DNA of 33,165 bases, taken from Treponema sp. Its GTDB lineage: Bacteria; Spirochaetota; Spirochaetia; Treponematales; Treponemataceae. Made by a program: the position numbers and the translations under genes. The stretch is from the NCBI GenBank assembly GCA_017381365.1, contig JAFOCI010000018.1:1-33165 (forward strand), in the 5' to 3' direction. Positions 24,190 to 31,753 of the stretch are shown here, in pieces; within the stretch, counting starts at the first letter, position 1, and the number at the start of each line of letters is the position of its first letter. Below the pieces are notes generated by a model that was not told the DNA's origin, ran no database searches, and saw only the letters and a program-made list of their open reading frames with translations.

Positions 24190-25902
24190 CTATTTTGATA
24201 CCCGCCAGTCAATTTCGCCGTTTTTATTTCTAAAGCATTTTACCGTGCAGTTGAATTTGCGGCAGTTTTTTGCAAAAAATACAATGTCTGTTGCGTAAGG
24301 GCTGGCAAGGTCATCTGGATGATACGAAAGATGCACAGTCTGTTCTTTGCCATCAGCTTCTACACGGGAAAGAGCGCCGTTGAACAGAATTAAACTTTCT
24401 GTTGTGGAGGTAAGATTCTGTTTCTGACAATCATTCAGCAGTTTTTTTACAAATGCAATCTGCTGTTTTTCTATTTCCTTGTGGTCACAGCAGAAAAAAT
24501 CAGCTGATTCAGAATTTTCATACCATTTTGAAAATTTTTCCAGAAGAACAACAGGCCGCATGTGAAGTGCATGAACCACGGAATTGAACCAGGGTACGGC
24601 ACGACCATTATTATAGAAGAAATTGCATGAATTTGAGATTTTTTCCGCTTTTTTCAAATCGGACTCTGAAAATCTGTCAGTCTTTAAAACATGATATGGA
24701 GCGGATTTTTCGTATTCCAGCCCAAGTTCTTCTGCACTGTCAGCAAGATCTGTTCCAGGCAGCACAGAAAGACAGAAGGTTTCCAGATTGTTTGGGTACA
24801 GGTTCAGGGCAAAATCAACGCTTTTTCTGAATCCTTCCAGAGTGTCTTTTGGAAGACCGAAAATCAAATCAAAGCCAAAAATTGCGCCGGCTTCATTTAA
24901 ATATCCGATGTTCCGCGTAAAAAGCTTTTTGTCTAAGGTGCGGTTTACATATTTCAGTATTTCTGGGTCTGCGCTTTGCAGGCCAAACTGCAGGGCGCAA
25001 GGAATTTTTGTAAAGGCAGCTGCCAGTTCCCGGTCAATGAATTCGGCACGGGCTTCAAAATAAAAGAACATTCCGGGAGCTTTTTTTGCAATCAGATGCA
25101 AAAGCTCTGCCGCCCGTTTTTTGCTTGCGTTGTAAGTAGGGTCAAGGACAAAAACCTGAGAAATCTTTTTCTGATTGAAAAGCTCCAGCTCTTTTTTGAT
25201 TCGTTCCATTGGAAAATACTGAATCTTTTTTTCGCCTTTTGATTCATAGCAATAGGAACATTTGAAAGGGCAGCCCCGGGCAAGTTCCCACAAAGCACCG
25301 CCATATTCTGCAGGGTCAAGAGTTCCGTCAAGATATGGAGAAGAAATTGTATTAAGCTCAGGGGGAAAAGCGCGGCAGTTTGCCTTTGAAATTTCCCGTT
25401 CAATTTTTGCGGTGTAAACGCCCTGGGGCAACTGGGAAAGAGCGGAAGAATCACCCTCTTTGCAGCACTGCAGAATTGAAATAAGTTCAGGCATTGCAAT
25501 TTCTCCAGCACCGGAAACTGTATAATCAAAATTCTTGAAGGACGAAGGATTTGCAGTAACTTCTGGGCCCCCTGCAAGTGTTAAAATTTCTGGATAACGC
25601 TGCTTTAATATTTTTGCCGCTTCTTCCAGAAGATTTCTGTTCCATACGTAGACGCTAAAAAGTGCGAATGAAGGAATTCCTTTGCCGCATATTCTATCTG
25701 CAATGTATTCAGCAGCTTTCTTTTGTTTTTCCGCCTGAATAAAATCCTTTTCTTCTTTGCTGACGGCAATCAGCTGCACATCGAATTTGCCAGAAGTTTT
25801 TTCGTAATGCTTTATTGCGCTGGCAATGCAGGCCGCTCCAAGGGGAAGAGCCTGAGGAGAAGTTTCTATCAAGAGAGTTGTACAGACAATAAGTGGTTTC
25901 AT
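24190..25902 (-). CDS. B12-binding-domain radical SAM protein
   Basis: 570 residues. The N-terminal half has a Rossmann-like cobalamin-binding domain (SPQALPLGAACIASAIKHYE, LTLAGGPEVTANPS) but no DxHxxG motif, so B12 would bind base-on or loosely. The radical SAM core begins LARGCPFKCSYCYESKGEKK with the CxxxCxxC cluster motif, followed by EARAEFIDRELAA, LQFGLQSADPEIL and FDLIFGLPKDTLEGF. A C-terminal region of about 180 residues resembles DUF4080-type proteins. Such enzymes often do methylations or C-C bond chemistry; the substrate is unknown. The start overlaps the upstream gene by 4 nt (ATGA). Confidence 0.82.
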   Translation of the reverse strand: MKPLIVCTTLLIETSPQALPLGAACIASAIKHYEKTSGKFDVQLIAVSKEEKDFIQAEKQKKAAEYIADRICGKGIPSFALFSVYVWNRNLLEEAAKILKQRYPEILTLAGGPEVTANPSSFKNFDYTVSGAGEIAMPELISILQCCKEGDSSALSQLPQGVYTAKIEREISKANCRAFPPELNTISSPYLDGTLDPAEYGGALWELARGCPFKCSYCYESKGEKKIQYFPMERIKKELELFNQKKISQVFVLDPTYNASKKRAAELLHLIAKKAPGMFFYFEARAEFIDRELAAAFTKIPCALQFGLQSADPEILKYVNRTLDKKLFTRNIGYLNEAGAIFGFDLIFGLPKDTLEGFRKSVDFALNLYPNNLETFCLSVLPGTDLADSAEELGLEYEKSAPYHVLKTDRFSESDLKKAEKISNSCNFFYNNGRAVPWFNSVVHALHMRPVVLLEKFSKWYENSESADFFCCDHKEIEKQQIAFVKKLLNDCQKQNLTSTTESLILFNGALSRVEADGKEQTVHLSYHPDDLASPYATDIVFFAKNCRKFNCTVKCFRNKNGEIDWRVSK

Positions 25903-27494
25903 ATTTTTTCCGAAATTGCCTGACAGACTTTTTCACCGTCCATGGCACTGCTAACAATTCCGCCAGCATAACCGGCACCTTCACCAGCAGGATACATATT
26001 TTTTATGGCAACGCTTTCACAGGATTCCTTATCACGAAGAATACGCACTGGTGTGCTGGTTCTTGTTTCACTGGCAATAAGTACTGCGTCTTTGTTAACA
26101 AAACCCTTCATGTTCTTTCCAAAATCCAGAAAGCCCTGTGCAAGACGGCCGGCAATCTGTTCCGGCATCCAGATGTCAATCCGGCTGGAAACAATGCCAG
26201 GAGTATAACTTGAAGGTGGAAAATCCTTTGTTTCCCGATTTGCAAGAAAATCTGTCATGCGCTGGGCAGGGGCTGCCTGTCCTTTTCCCTGTTTTTTTGT
26301 TTCTTCTTCTATATATTTGCGGAAATAAAGACCTGCAAGAGCCTTGCAGCCTGCGCCTTTTGCCCGCTGAACAAATTCTTCTGGAATGTCTTCTGGTCGT
26401 GTTTCCACAACAATTGCTGCATTTGACCATTTTGAATTTCTGCCTGCAGCACTCATTCCGTTTACAACAATTTCATCAGGTCCTGTTGCGCTTGGAACAA
26501 CAAATCCCCCAGGACACATGCAGAATGAATATACGCCTCTGCCTTCAACTTGAGTTACAAGTCTGTATTCAGCCGCTCCCATTCCTTCTGTTTTTCCGTG
26601 GTATTGAATTGAATCAATCAGTGTTCTTGGATGTTCAACCCGAACGCCCATTGCAAAGGTTTTAGCTTCAAGAGAATGTGGTGAAATTTTTGCCAGCATT
26701 TCGTAAATATCACTGGCAGAATGACCTGTTGCAAGAAGAACAGCATCTCCTTGAAGTTCAATTTTTTCACCTGACTTAGTGTTTTCCATTGAAATGCCTG
26801 TAATACAGTTGTTTTTACCAATAAAACCTGTACATTTTGAATTGAAGTAAAATTCACCGCCTTTTTCGATTATAAAGTTGCGCATAGCATTGATTACAGC
26901 AGGCAGCTTGTCCGTTCCAATGTGGGGGTGGGCATCTGTAAGAATTTTTTCGTCTGCACCAAAACGCACAAAAATCTGAAGAATCTTTGAAATGTCACCC
27001 CGCTTATTGCTTCTTGTGTAAAGCTTACCGTCAGAAAAAGTGCCGGCACCGCCTTCGCCAAAACAGTAATTTGAATCTGAATCAACTAAATCCTGGGTAC
27101 TGATTTTTGCGATGCTTTTTTTTCTGTCAGAAGTTCTTTCGCCCCGTTCAACAATTACAGGTTTGATTCCTTTTTCCAGAAGTTTAAGCGCACCAAAAAG
27201 TCCCGCAGGCCCGGAACCTACGATTATAACCGTTTTTTTGCCGTCTGCACTTTTCCATTCAGGAAGAGCGCTGGTTTTTACTTCGCCAGGTTCTTCATCT
27301 ATGAAAACCTTGTAGCGCAAATGAAATTTTAGCTGTCCGTGGCGGGCATCAATAGATTTTTTCACAAAAACAGGAATATGCTTTTTTCCGGTAGAAACAT
27401 TTTTCTTTGCCAGTTCTTTCAGAATAAGCTTTTCAATAAGATTTTTATTTTTTTCATCATCAGGTAAGACCGTAATCGTAACTTCTGTAATCAT
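25899..27494 (-). CDS. Conserved NAD(P)/FAD-dependent dehydrogenase (COG2509 type)
   Basis: 531 residues. An N-terminal about 90-residue domain precedes the FAD-binding dinucleotide motif VIIVGSGPAGLFGALKLLEK. The motifs DSDSNYCFGEGGAGTFSDGK, VLLATGHSASDIYEML, FCMCPGGFVVPSA and AGEGAGYAGGIVSSAMDG are hallmarks of the group. Its biochemical role is not established, and paralogs are often mislabelled as geranylgeranyl reductases. It is the first gene of a two-gene unit with the radical SAM protein (4-nt overlap). The ATG has no Shine-Dalgarno, and a -10 box lies 6 nt upstream. Confidence 0.88.
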   Translation of the reverse strand: MITEVTITVLPDDEKNKNLIEKLILKELAKKNVSTGKKHIPVFVKKSIDARHGQLKFHLRYKVFIDEEPGEVKTSALPEWKSADGKKTVIIVGSGPAGLFGALKLLEKGIKPVIVERGERTSDRKKSIAKISTQDLVDSDSNYCFGEGGAGTFSDGKLYTRSNKRGDISKILQIFVRFGADEKILTDAHPHIGTDKLPAVINAMRNFIIEKGGEFYFNSKCTGFIGKNNCITGISMENTKSGEKIELQGDAVLLATGHSASDIYEMLAKISPHSLEAKTFAMGVRVEHPRTLIDSIQYHGKTEGMGAAEYRLVTQVEGRGVYSFCMCPGGFVVPSATGPDEIVVNGMSAAGRNSKWSNAAIVVETRPEDIPEEFVQRAKGAGCKALAGLYFRKYIEEETKKQGKGQAAPAQRMTDFLANRETKDFPPSSYTPGIVSSRIDIWMPEQIAGRLAQGFLDFGKNMKGFVNKDAVLIASETRTSTPVRILRDKESCESVAIKNMYPAGEGAGYAGGIVSSAMDGEKVCQAISEKI

Positions 27495-27500
27495 AGAAAT

Positions 27501-27529
27501 ATTTTAGAGGTTTACTGATTATTTTGCAA
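27501..27529 (-). promoter_or_regulatory. Promoter of the FAD dehydrogenase gene, placed for a leaderless mRNA
   Basis: On the minus strand, TTGCAA (27529-27524), a 17-nt spacer and TAAAAT (27506-27501), then ATTTCT and ATG at 27494. The gap from -10 to start codon is 6 nt, and no Shine-Dalgarno lies between. Confidence 0.6.
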
Positions 27530-27555
27530 ACAGTTGAAAATTGCAGACAAAAAAA

Positions 27556-27723
27556 GGGGGCTGTCCAAAAAGTATAAATTGCAGTGGTCATTGAGCCCTT
27601 CGACAGGTGGTTCCTGAGCCTGTCGAAGGGCTCAGGAACCACCTGTCGAAATGACCATCACACTAAATGTGGTGGTTTCGATAAACTCAACCACCGTAAT
27701 GCAAACTTATTGGACAGCCCCCC
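27556..27723 (-). mobile_element. MITE-like element, full-length copy
   Basis: 168 bp with imperfect terminal inverted repeats GGGGGCTGTCCAAAAAGT (left) and ACTTATTGGACAGCCCCC (right). The centre is an inverted repeat built from TTCGACAGGTGGTTCCTGAG-type units. It carries no coding capacity. Its right about 65 nt match the copy at 8248 in reverse orientation. It lies between the FAD gene promoter and the 3' end of a decaying lipoprotein gene, only 7 nt beyond that gene's stop codon. Clear target-site duplications are not visible. Confidence 0.75.
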
Positions 27724-27730
27724 TATTTGT

Positions 27731-28198
27731 TTATTTTGCAAAACTTTCTGTAAATGTTCCAGGAACTTCGTCTAAACAATGGTTCAGACTTTCTTCAAAA
27801 TTGGCGTAGCGGCTTGCTTCAAATTCTGCAAGTTTTTTGCCTGTAAGGTAATCATACAGATAAAGCTTTACCACAGCTTTCATTGAAGCATCGCTGTAAT
27901 CAAATCTGAAGTCCACATCAAAAGCCTGTTTTTTCTGCTCTTCTGTAAGAGTTTCCAGATTTTCCACAACTGTAAGGCAGGTTGAGGCCACAGCATCGTC
28001 AATACGCTTCTGGATAGCAGGCTGCAAATTTTTATCACCATAATCCAGGGTAACTGCTATATAGGGAATAAATTTGTAAGACTTTGCCTATTCTTCAATA
28101 TTGGAATTAGAATTAGAAACGCTGATTGTTAAACAGCTTGTAAAGAATACTGCTGCAAGTGCAAGCAGTGCGAATGGAATAATTTTTTTTATTTTCAT
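27731..28198 (-). pseudogene. Small lipoprotein gene interrupted by an in-frame TAG
   Basis: From ATG 28198 the frame encodes a lipoprotein signal (IPFALLALAAVFFTSC), about 11 further residues, then TAG at 28088-28090. The same frame continues without shift through AKSYKFIPYIAVTLDYGDKN and a further about 110 residues to 27731. The body aligns with the intact lipoprotein at 29318: TEEQKKQAF against SDEQKKQFL, and DYLTGKKLAEF against DYTSGEKVAEY. So this is one gene broken by a nonsense mutation. The start shares a base with the stop of the preceding gene (TAATG). Function is unknown. Confidence 0.8.
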
Positions 28199-28793
28199 TA
28201 CATAAACCTCTTTATATTTGTAAGAATTCTGTCTTCAAAAGAAATAGAAATTTGTGGAGAAACCTCTTTATTATCATTCAAAATAAATTCAAGAGTTGTG
28301 CAATTTTTTATTGCATCAATTTTATCAGATGGAATTTTTCCCTTAACAATGAATGAATGAACATCTTCTTTAGGCACTGTAATTTCAGGATGTTCTAAAT
28401 TTGCTGGAACAGAATCTGCCATAAAACCCACCTCAGTATAAGAATCGTTTGTAAAAGTTTTTTTGCTATCCTTGTGAGTGAAGATCAAAGAGCGACCAGT
28501 ACTAGACTTATTGATTGTCAGAAGCTGAAGAACACTTTCATCTGCACTTGTAAGCCTTAAGGATATAGTTTCGTTTTCTGAAACATAGTCTGTTATTATT
28601 ACAAGTTCATATTTTGAACCATCTTTCGTTGTACCAGAAATTTTTTTGCATTTTTAGACACAGAATTGCTTCCCTGGCTCTGCTGTACCACCTGCATCAT
28701 CAATGCAGAATTGTCGTCATCAGGCTCAGAACATGACGAAACCAAAAATAACGCACAAACTGCAAAAAAAGCTGTAAAAATATTCTTTTTCAT
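28198..28793 (-). pseudogene. Lipoprotein gene frameshifted at an A7 tract
   Basis: AGAGG lies 7 nt before ATG 28793. The start encodes IFTAFFAVCALFLVSSC with a lipobox and the tether SEPDDDNSA. The frame ends early, but shifting by one base at the A7 run (28641-28647) opens ISGTTKDGSKYELVIITDYV, which continues to TAA at 28198. One extra A would restore a protein of about 199 residues. The DDDN tether resembles that of the lipoprotein at 23235. The family is unrecognised. It may be decayed, phase-variable by slippage, or affected by a homopolymer sequencing error. Confidence 0.78.
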
Positions 28794-28941
28794 TTTATTA
28801 CCTCTTTTATCAGAATAATCGTGAAAATCTGATTTTGTCAAATGTAATTTCTTTTATAGTTACAAAATAATTACGTTGAAAAAAGATATGGTGAATAATA
28901 CAATAATATTATGATTAAATTTATATTCCTTATTTTTACCC

Positions 28942-29311
28942 AGAAAAAACTTTGACAACAATCAGATTAATCAGAATTCTGCATTTGGTGAAATACTTGG
29001 GCAGTTATGTGAATACACCTTAAGTAATCAGATGGGTATTCCAAAGTCTTTCATTATCCCTGTACACGGACGATTTAGTGTTTTTAACAACGAATATTTT
29101 TATAATGGTGTTTTGGATTATAACGAATCAAGAATTCAGGCTACTTATGGAGTTCTGGCAGGCTTTGGAATTTATCTTCTAAAGAACTATTTTGCCAGAA
29201 GGCGGATTCCACATCTGTGATGCAGGTACAGCAGACGAAGACTCTGTAACGCTGAAAATTGCATTGGGAATAAATCCTGCCAGAAAGCGTTACATTCTTA
29301 TAAGCGATTGA
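28942..29311 (+). pseudogene. Broken gene fragment of unknown family
   Basis: From about 28951 an open frame without a start codon reads FDNNQINQNSAFGEILGQLC, then EYTLSNQMGIPKSFIIPVHG and on to LLKNYFARR at about 29205. A one-base shift there continues GGFHICDAGTADEDSVTLKI, then ALGINPARKRYILISD up to TGA at 29311. The composition and continuity look like real protein sequence with a lost 5' end and one frameshift. I do not recognise the family. It lies between two lipoprotein genes on the other strand. Confidence 0.5.
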
Positions 29312-29317
29312 TGACAG

Positions 29318-29776
29318 TTATCTTATCATTGCCTGTTGACGGGGATTTTCTCTTGCAAAGTTGTTCAGCACATTCATTACGCAGGAATTTATGGAACTGT
29401 AGGACATTTTCTTGAAGATACGTTTGTATTCTGCGACTTTCTCGCCGCTTGTATAATCTGTGAGAGTAAATCTTACGAACACTTTTCGTACAACTGGATT
29501 AAAATCGTAGTTAAGACTGGCAACAAGAAACTGTTTTTTTTGTTCGTCTGAAAGTTTGTTCTCGTCTTCTACAACTTCAAAATATGTGTGTTCGATGGCA
29601 GAGTCGATTATTGACTGAATGGAAGGAGCATCTTTTACTTCCCCAAAATTGATATCATCTTTAAGGATGGAAATATATCTGTAATCATTCAGATTATTCT
29701 GAAATCTTTGTTTTGAAGAAGTACAGCCAGAAAACAAAAGAATCGTAAAAATCGAAAACGCAAAAATTTTTCTCAT
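29318..29776 (-). CDS. Small lipoprotein, intact paralog of the TAG-interrupted gene
   Basis: 152 residues from MRKIFAFSIFTILLFSGC; the lipobox is LFSGC. The mature part contains INFGEVKDAPSIQSIIDSAI, then VVEDENKLSDEQKKQFLVAS and VRFTLTDYTSGEKVAEYKR. It aligns along its length with the broken gene at 27731. It is probably a periplasm-facing lipoprotein with an alpha/beta fold; no function is assigned. The internal start at 29776 is chosen over 29833 because the signal peptide begins there. TATAAT lies 6 nt upstream and no Shine-Dalgarno is visible. Confidence 0.75.
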   Translation of the reverse strand: MRKIFAFSIFTILLFSGCTSSKQRFQNNLNDYRYISILKDDINFGEVKDAPSIQSIIDSAIEHTYFEVVEDENKLSDEQKKQFLVASLNYDFNPVVRKVFVRFTLTDYTSGEKVAEYKRIFKKMSYSSINSCVMNVLNNFARENPRQQAMIR

Positions 29777-29782
29777 ATCAAA

Positions 29783-29811
29783 ATTATAAAAATTTTCCCT
29801 GAAAATATCGA
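29783..29811 (-). promoter_or_regulatory. Promoter of the small lipoprotein gene, placed for a leaderless mRNA
   Basis: On the minus strand, TCGATA (29811-29806), a 17-nt spacer and TATAAT (29788-29783), then TTTGAT and ATG at 29776. The -35 is weak (4 of 6) and the -10 perfect. Confidence 0.5.
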
Positions 29812-29994
29812 GTAATAATGCAAGATGAGTCAAAAAGTGTGCAAAGATGCAGAACTGTGTAATTTTCGCTCAAAAGTCCTATAAACTGAAAATCCTTGTT
29901 CAGAATAATTGCTTCATTTGTTACTTCAGAAGCACTTTTTATTATGTTCTGTTTAATTTTTTAATTATCAATTACAGAACTAAAATCCTAAGTT

Positions 29995-31374
29995 TTACGA
30001 CATATCTTTTGCAGTCACAAGAGTTACGCTTTCACAAGGCTCGCAGTTTTTTTTGAAACCAGATTTGGAAAATACATAATAAGTAATATTTCTGCCGTTA
30101 CGGATAAGTTCAGCACGTTTTTTCAAAAGTGCAACAACATCGCTTCCAACTTTCTGAGCCTGCCACTTACATTCACCAACAAGAATGTCATTTTTAGAAG
30201 CAAGAACCACATCAATTTCTTCTTCTTTTTTTTCCTCAGGATTATTTCCCCACCAGCTTCCATATTCTGTATAAAGCGTTTTTATTTTTCCTTCAGCAAT
30301 ACTTTTTTTCAAATACTGCATGCAAACTTCTTCAAAAATATGTCCAAAATAATCTTCAAGAAAAGGCAGAATTTTAATGTCGTAAGCCTTTTCACCCATT
30401 CCCATTGCAACAAGACTTTTACATTCCGTTATAAACCTAAAATAAAATTTAAAAAGATTGTCCTTGATTCTGTAAATCACTTTTTTCTTATCATTTTCAA
30501 CAGGGGAAGCTTTTTCTATGATTTCCAATGAAATCAAATTTTTCAAATAAGAAGTTATCCTGTTACTTTGTTCTCCCACAGACAACGCTATTTCATTCTG
30601 CTTGCTTTTTCCGTTAGCCACAGAAGAAATGATTGCATTGTAAAGTGCTGGTTCGCGCAGTTCCTGACTCATAAGATTCTCAGGCTCTTCGCCTAAATGT
30701 CCGCTCAAAGAAAGAAATTCGCTGCAAACTGCATCTTTGAGATTTTTATATCTGGAAAAAATTTCAAGATACAATGGAACCCCACCACAAATTCCGTATG
30801 CATAGAATTTTTCTGTAAAATTCCAGTTAGGAAAAAAATCAAAACTTTCGTAATACGAAAGCGGATGAATTTTAAGTTGTGCAGTTCGTCTTCCGTAAAG
30901 AGGACTTCCATATTCTAAAACTTGTTCTTCCATAAAACTCATAGACGAGCCACACAAAATCAAATAAAGCTGCGTATTACGCCATTGAGTGTCTATAAAT
31001 TTTTGAAGAAGCGATGAAATTGATTTCTCACTTTCAGCAAGATACGGATATTCATCAATTACAAGAACAATTCGAGTTTTGCGTGAAACTTCAGTTATAT
31101 ACGAAAATAAGCTTTCCCAATTCTCAAACGATTTTATAAATTTGGTTCTTTCATCAGGAAACTGTTCTTTTATTGTCTCGGAAAACCCCTGCAACAACTC
31201 AGAAGAAGTTTGGCGTGCTGCCATGAAGTAGACGCTTTTTTTATCAGAAATAAATTCCTGAATTAAACGCGTTTTTCCAACCCGTCTTCTTCCGTAAATA
31301 ACAGGAAACTGAAATCCATTCTGATTATATCGCCTCTCAAGTTCAGCAAGCTCAGCCTTTCTGCCTATGAACAT
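29995..31374 (-). CDS. AAA+ ATPase with C-terminal DUF234 nuclease-like domain
   Basis: 459 residues. It starts FIGRKAELAELERRYNQNGF, with Walker A YGRRRVGKT (about 28-36), Walker B IVLVIDEYPYLAE and sensor I LILCGSSMSFME. It then has SPLYGRRTAQLKIHPLSYYE and GICGGVPLYLEIF. A winged helix (QNEIALSVGEQSNRITSYLK) and a PD-(D/E)xK-like end (EEIDVVLASKNDILVGECKW) follow. This is the archaeal-ATPase/DUF234 family, common in multiple copies and of unsettled function; links to mobile elements and to defence have been suggested. AGGGGA precedes the ATG. A truncated relative lies at 4746-5710. Confidence 0.9.
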   Translation of the reverse strand: MFIGRKAELAELERRYNQNGFQFPVIYGRRRVGKTRLIQEFISDKKSVYFMAARQTSSELLQGFSETIKEQFPDERTKFIKSFENWESLFSYITEVSRKTRIVLVIDEYPYLAESEKSISSLLQKFIDTQWRNTQLYLILCGSSMSFMEEQVLEYGSPLYGRRTAQLKIHPLSYYESFDFFPNWNFTEKFYAYGICGGVPLYLEIFSRYKNLKDAVCSEFLSLSGHLGEEPENLMSQELREPALYNAIISSVANGKSKQNEIALSVGEQSNRITSYLKNLISLEIIEKASPVENDKKKVIYRIKDNLFKFYFRFITECKSLVAMGMGEKAYDIKILPFLEDYFGHIFEEVCMQYLKKSIAEGKIKTLYTEYGSWWGNNPEEKKEEEIDVVLASKNDILVGECKWQAQKVGSDVVALLKKRAELIRNGRNITYYVFSKSGFKKNCEPCESVTLVTAKDMS

Positions 31375-31388
31375 AACTATTCCCCTAT

Positions 31389-31439
31389 TTATATTTTATC
31401 TAATTATGATTCGACTAATTTCAATTAGATAAAATATAA
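31389..31439. repeat. Perfect 17-bp inverted repeat just upstream of the ATPase gene
   Basis: TTATATTTTATCTAATT (31389-31405) and AATTAGATAAAATATAA (31423-31439) are exact complements separated by 17 nt. The proximal arm contains the probable -10 (TATAAA-like on the minus strand), so the repeat could be an operator or an AT-rich cruciform. The ATPase ATG is at 31374. Confidence 0.6.
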
Positions 31440-31679
31440 CAGATAAGAAGAACACTTGCAACATCTGAATTCTATACAAAGGTCAAAATGTCTTCCATTT
31501 TTCAAGTTTTTCCGCCAGAGCAAAGGAGCATTGGCGATTTTTTGACGGTTACGCAAGTTCTCTGATTGTAGATAAGCAATTCCACAGACACTAAAACTGT
31601 CGTTCCACAGATACAAGAAGCCTCTGCTCATATTTAAATTTTAGCAGATTTGAATTCTCTTGTAAATTTAAAATAATTA
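31440..31679. other. Spacer without a convincing gene
   Basis: This 240-nt stretch separates the ATPase and the LRR lipoprotein gene. A 68-codon open frame on the minus strand (31631-31425) has odd Cys-rich composition, no ribosome site and runs into the inverted repeat. I treat it as non-coding or as a remnant of a repeated sequence. No RNA gene is recognised. Confidence 0.4.
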
Positions 31680-31706
31680 GGGCTGCCCATTTCTTTTTGG
31701 CAGCCC
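31680..31706. terminator. Bidirectional terminator after the LRR lipoprotein gene
   Basis: GGGCTGCC (31680-31687) and GGCAGCCC (31699-31706) form an 8-bp GC stem with an 11-nt loop. It lies 48 nt after the end of the gene at 31754. T-rich sequence follows on the plus side (GTTTTCTGTTC) and AT-rich sequence on the minus side. Confidence 0.65.
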
Positions 31707-31753
31707 GTTTTCTGTTCTACTAAGTACTTTAAAAACTTATATTTCTCTGTATT

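Noticed and set aside
31425..31631. Minus-strand 68-codon open frame
   Set aside because: It has no ribosome site, odd Cys-rich composition and an end inside an AT-rich inverted repeat. A relic of a repeated sequence remains possible.
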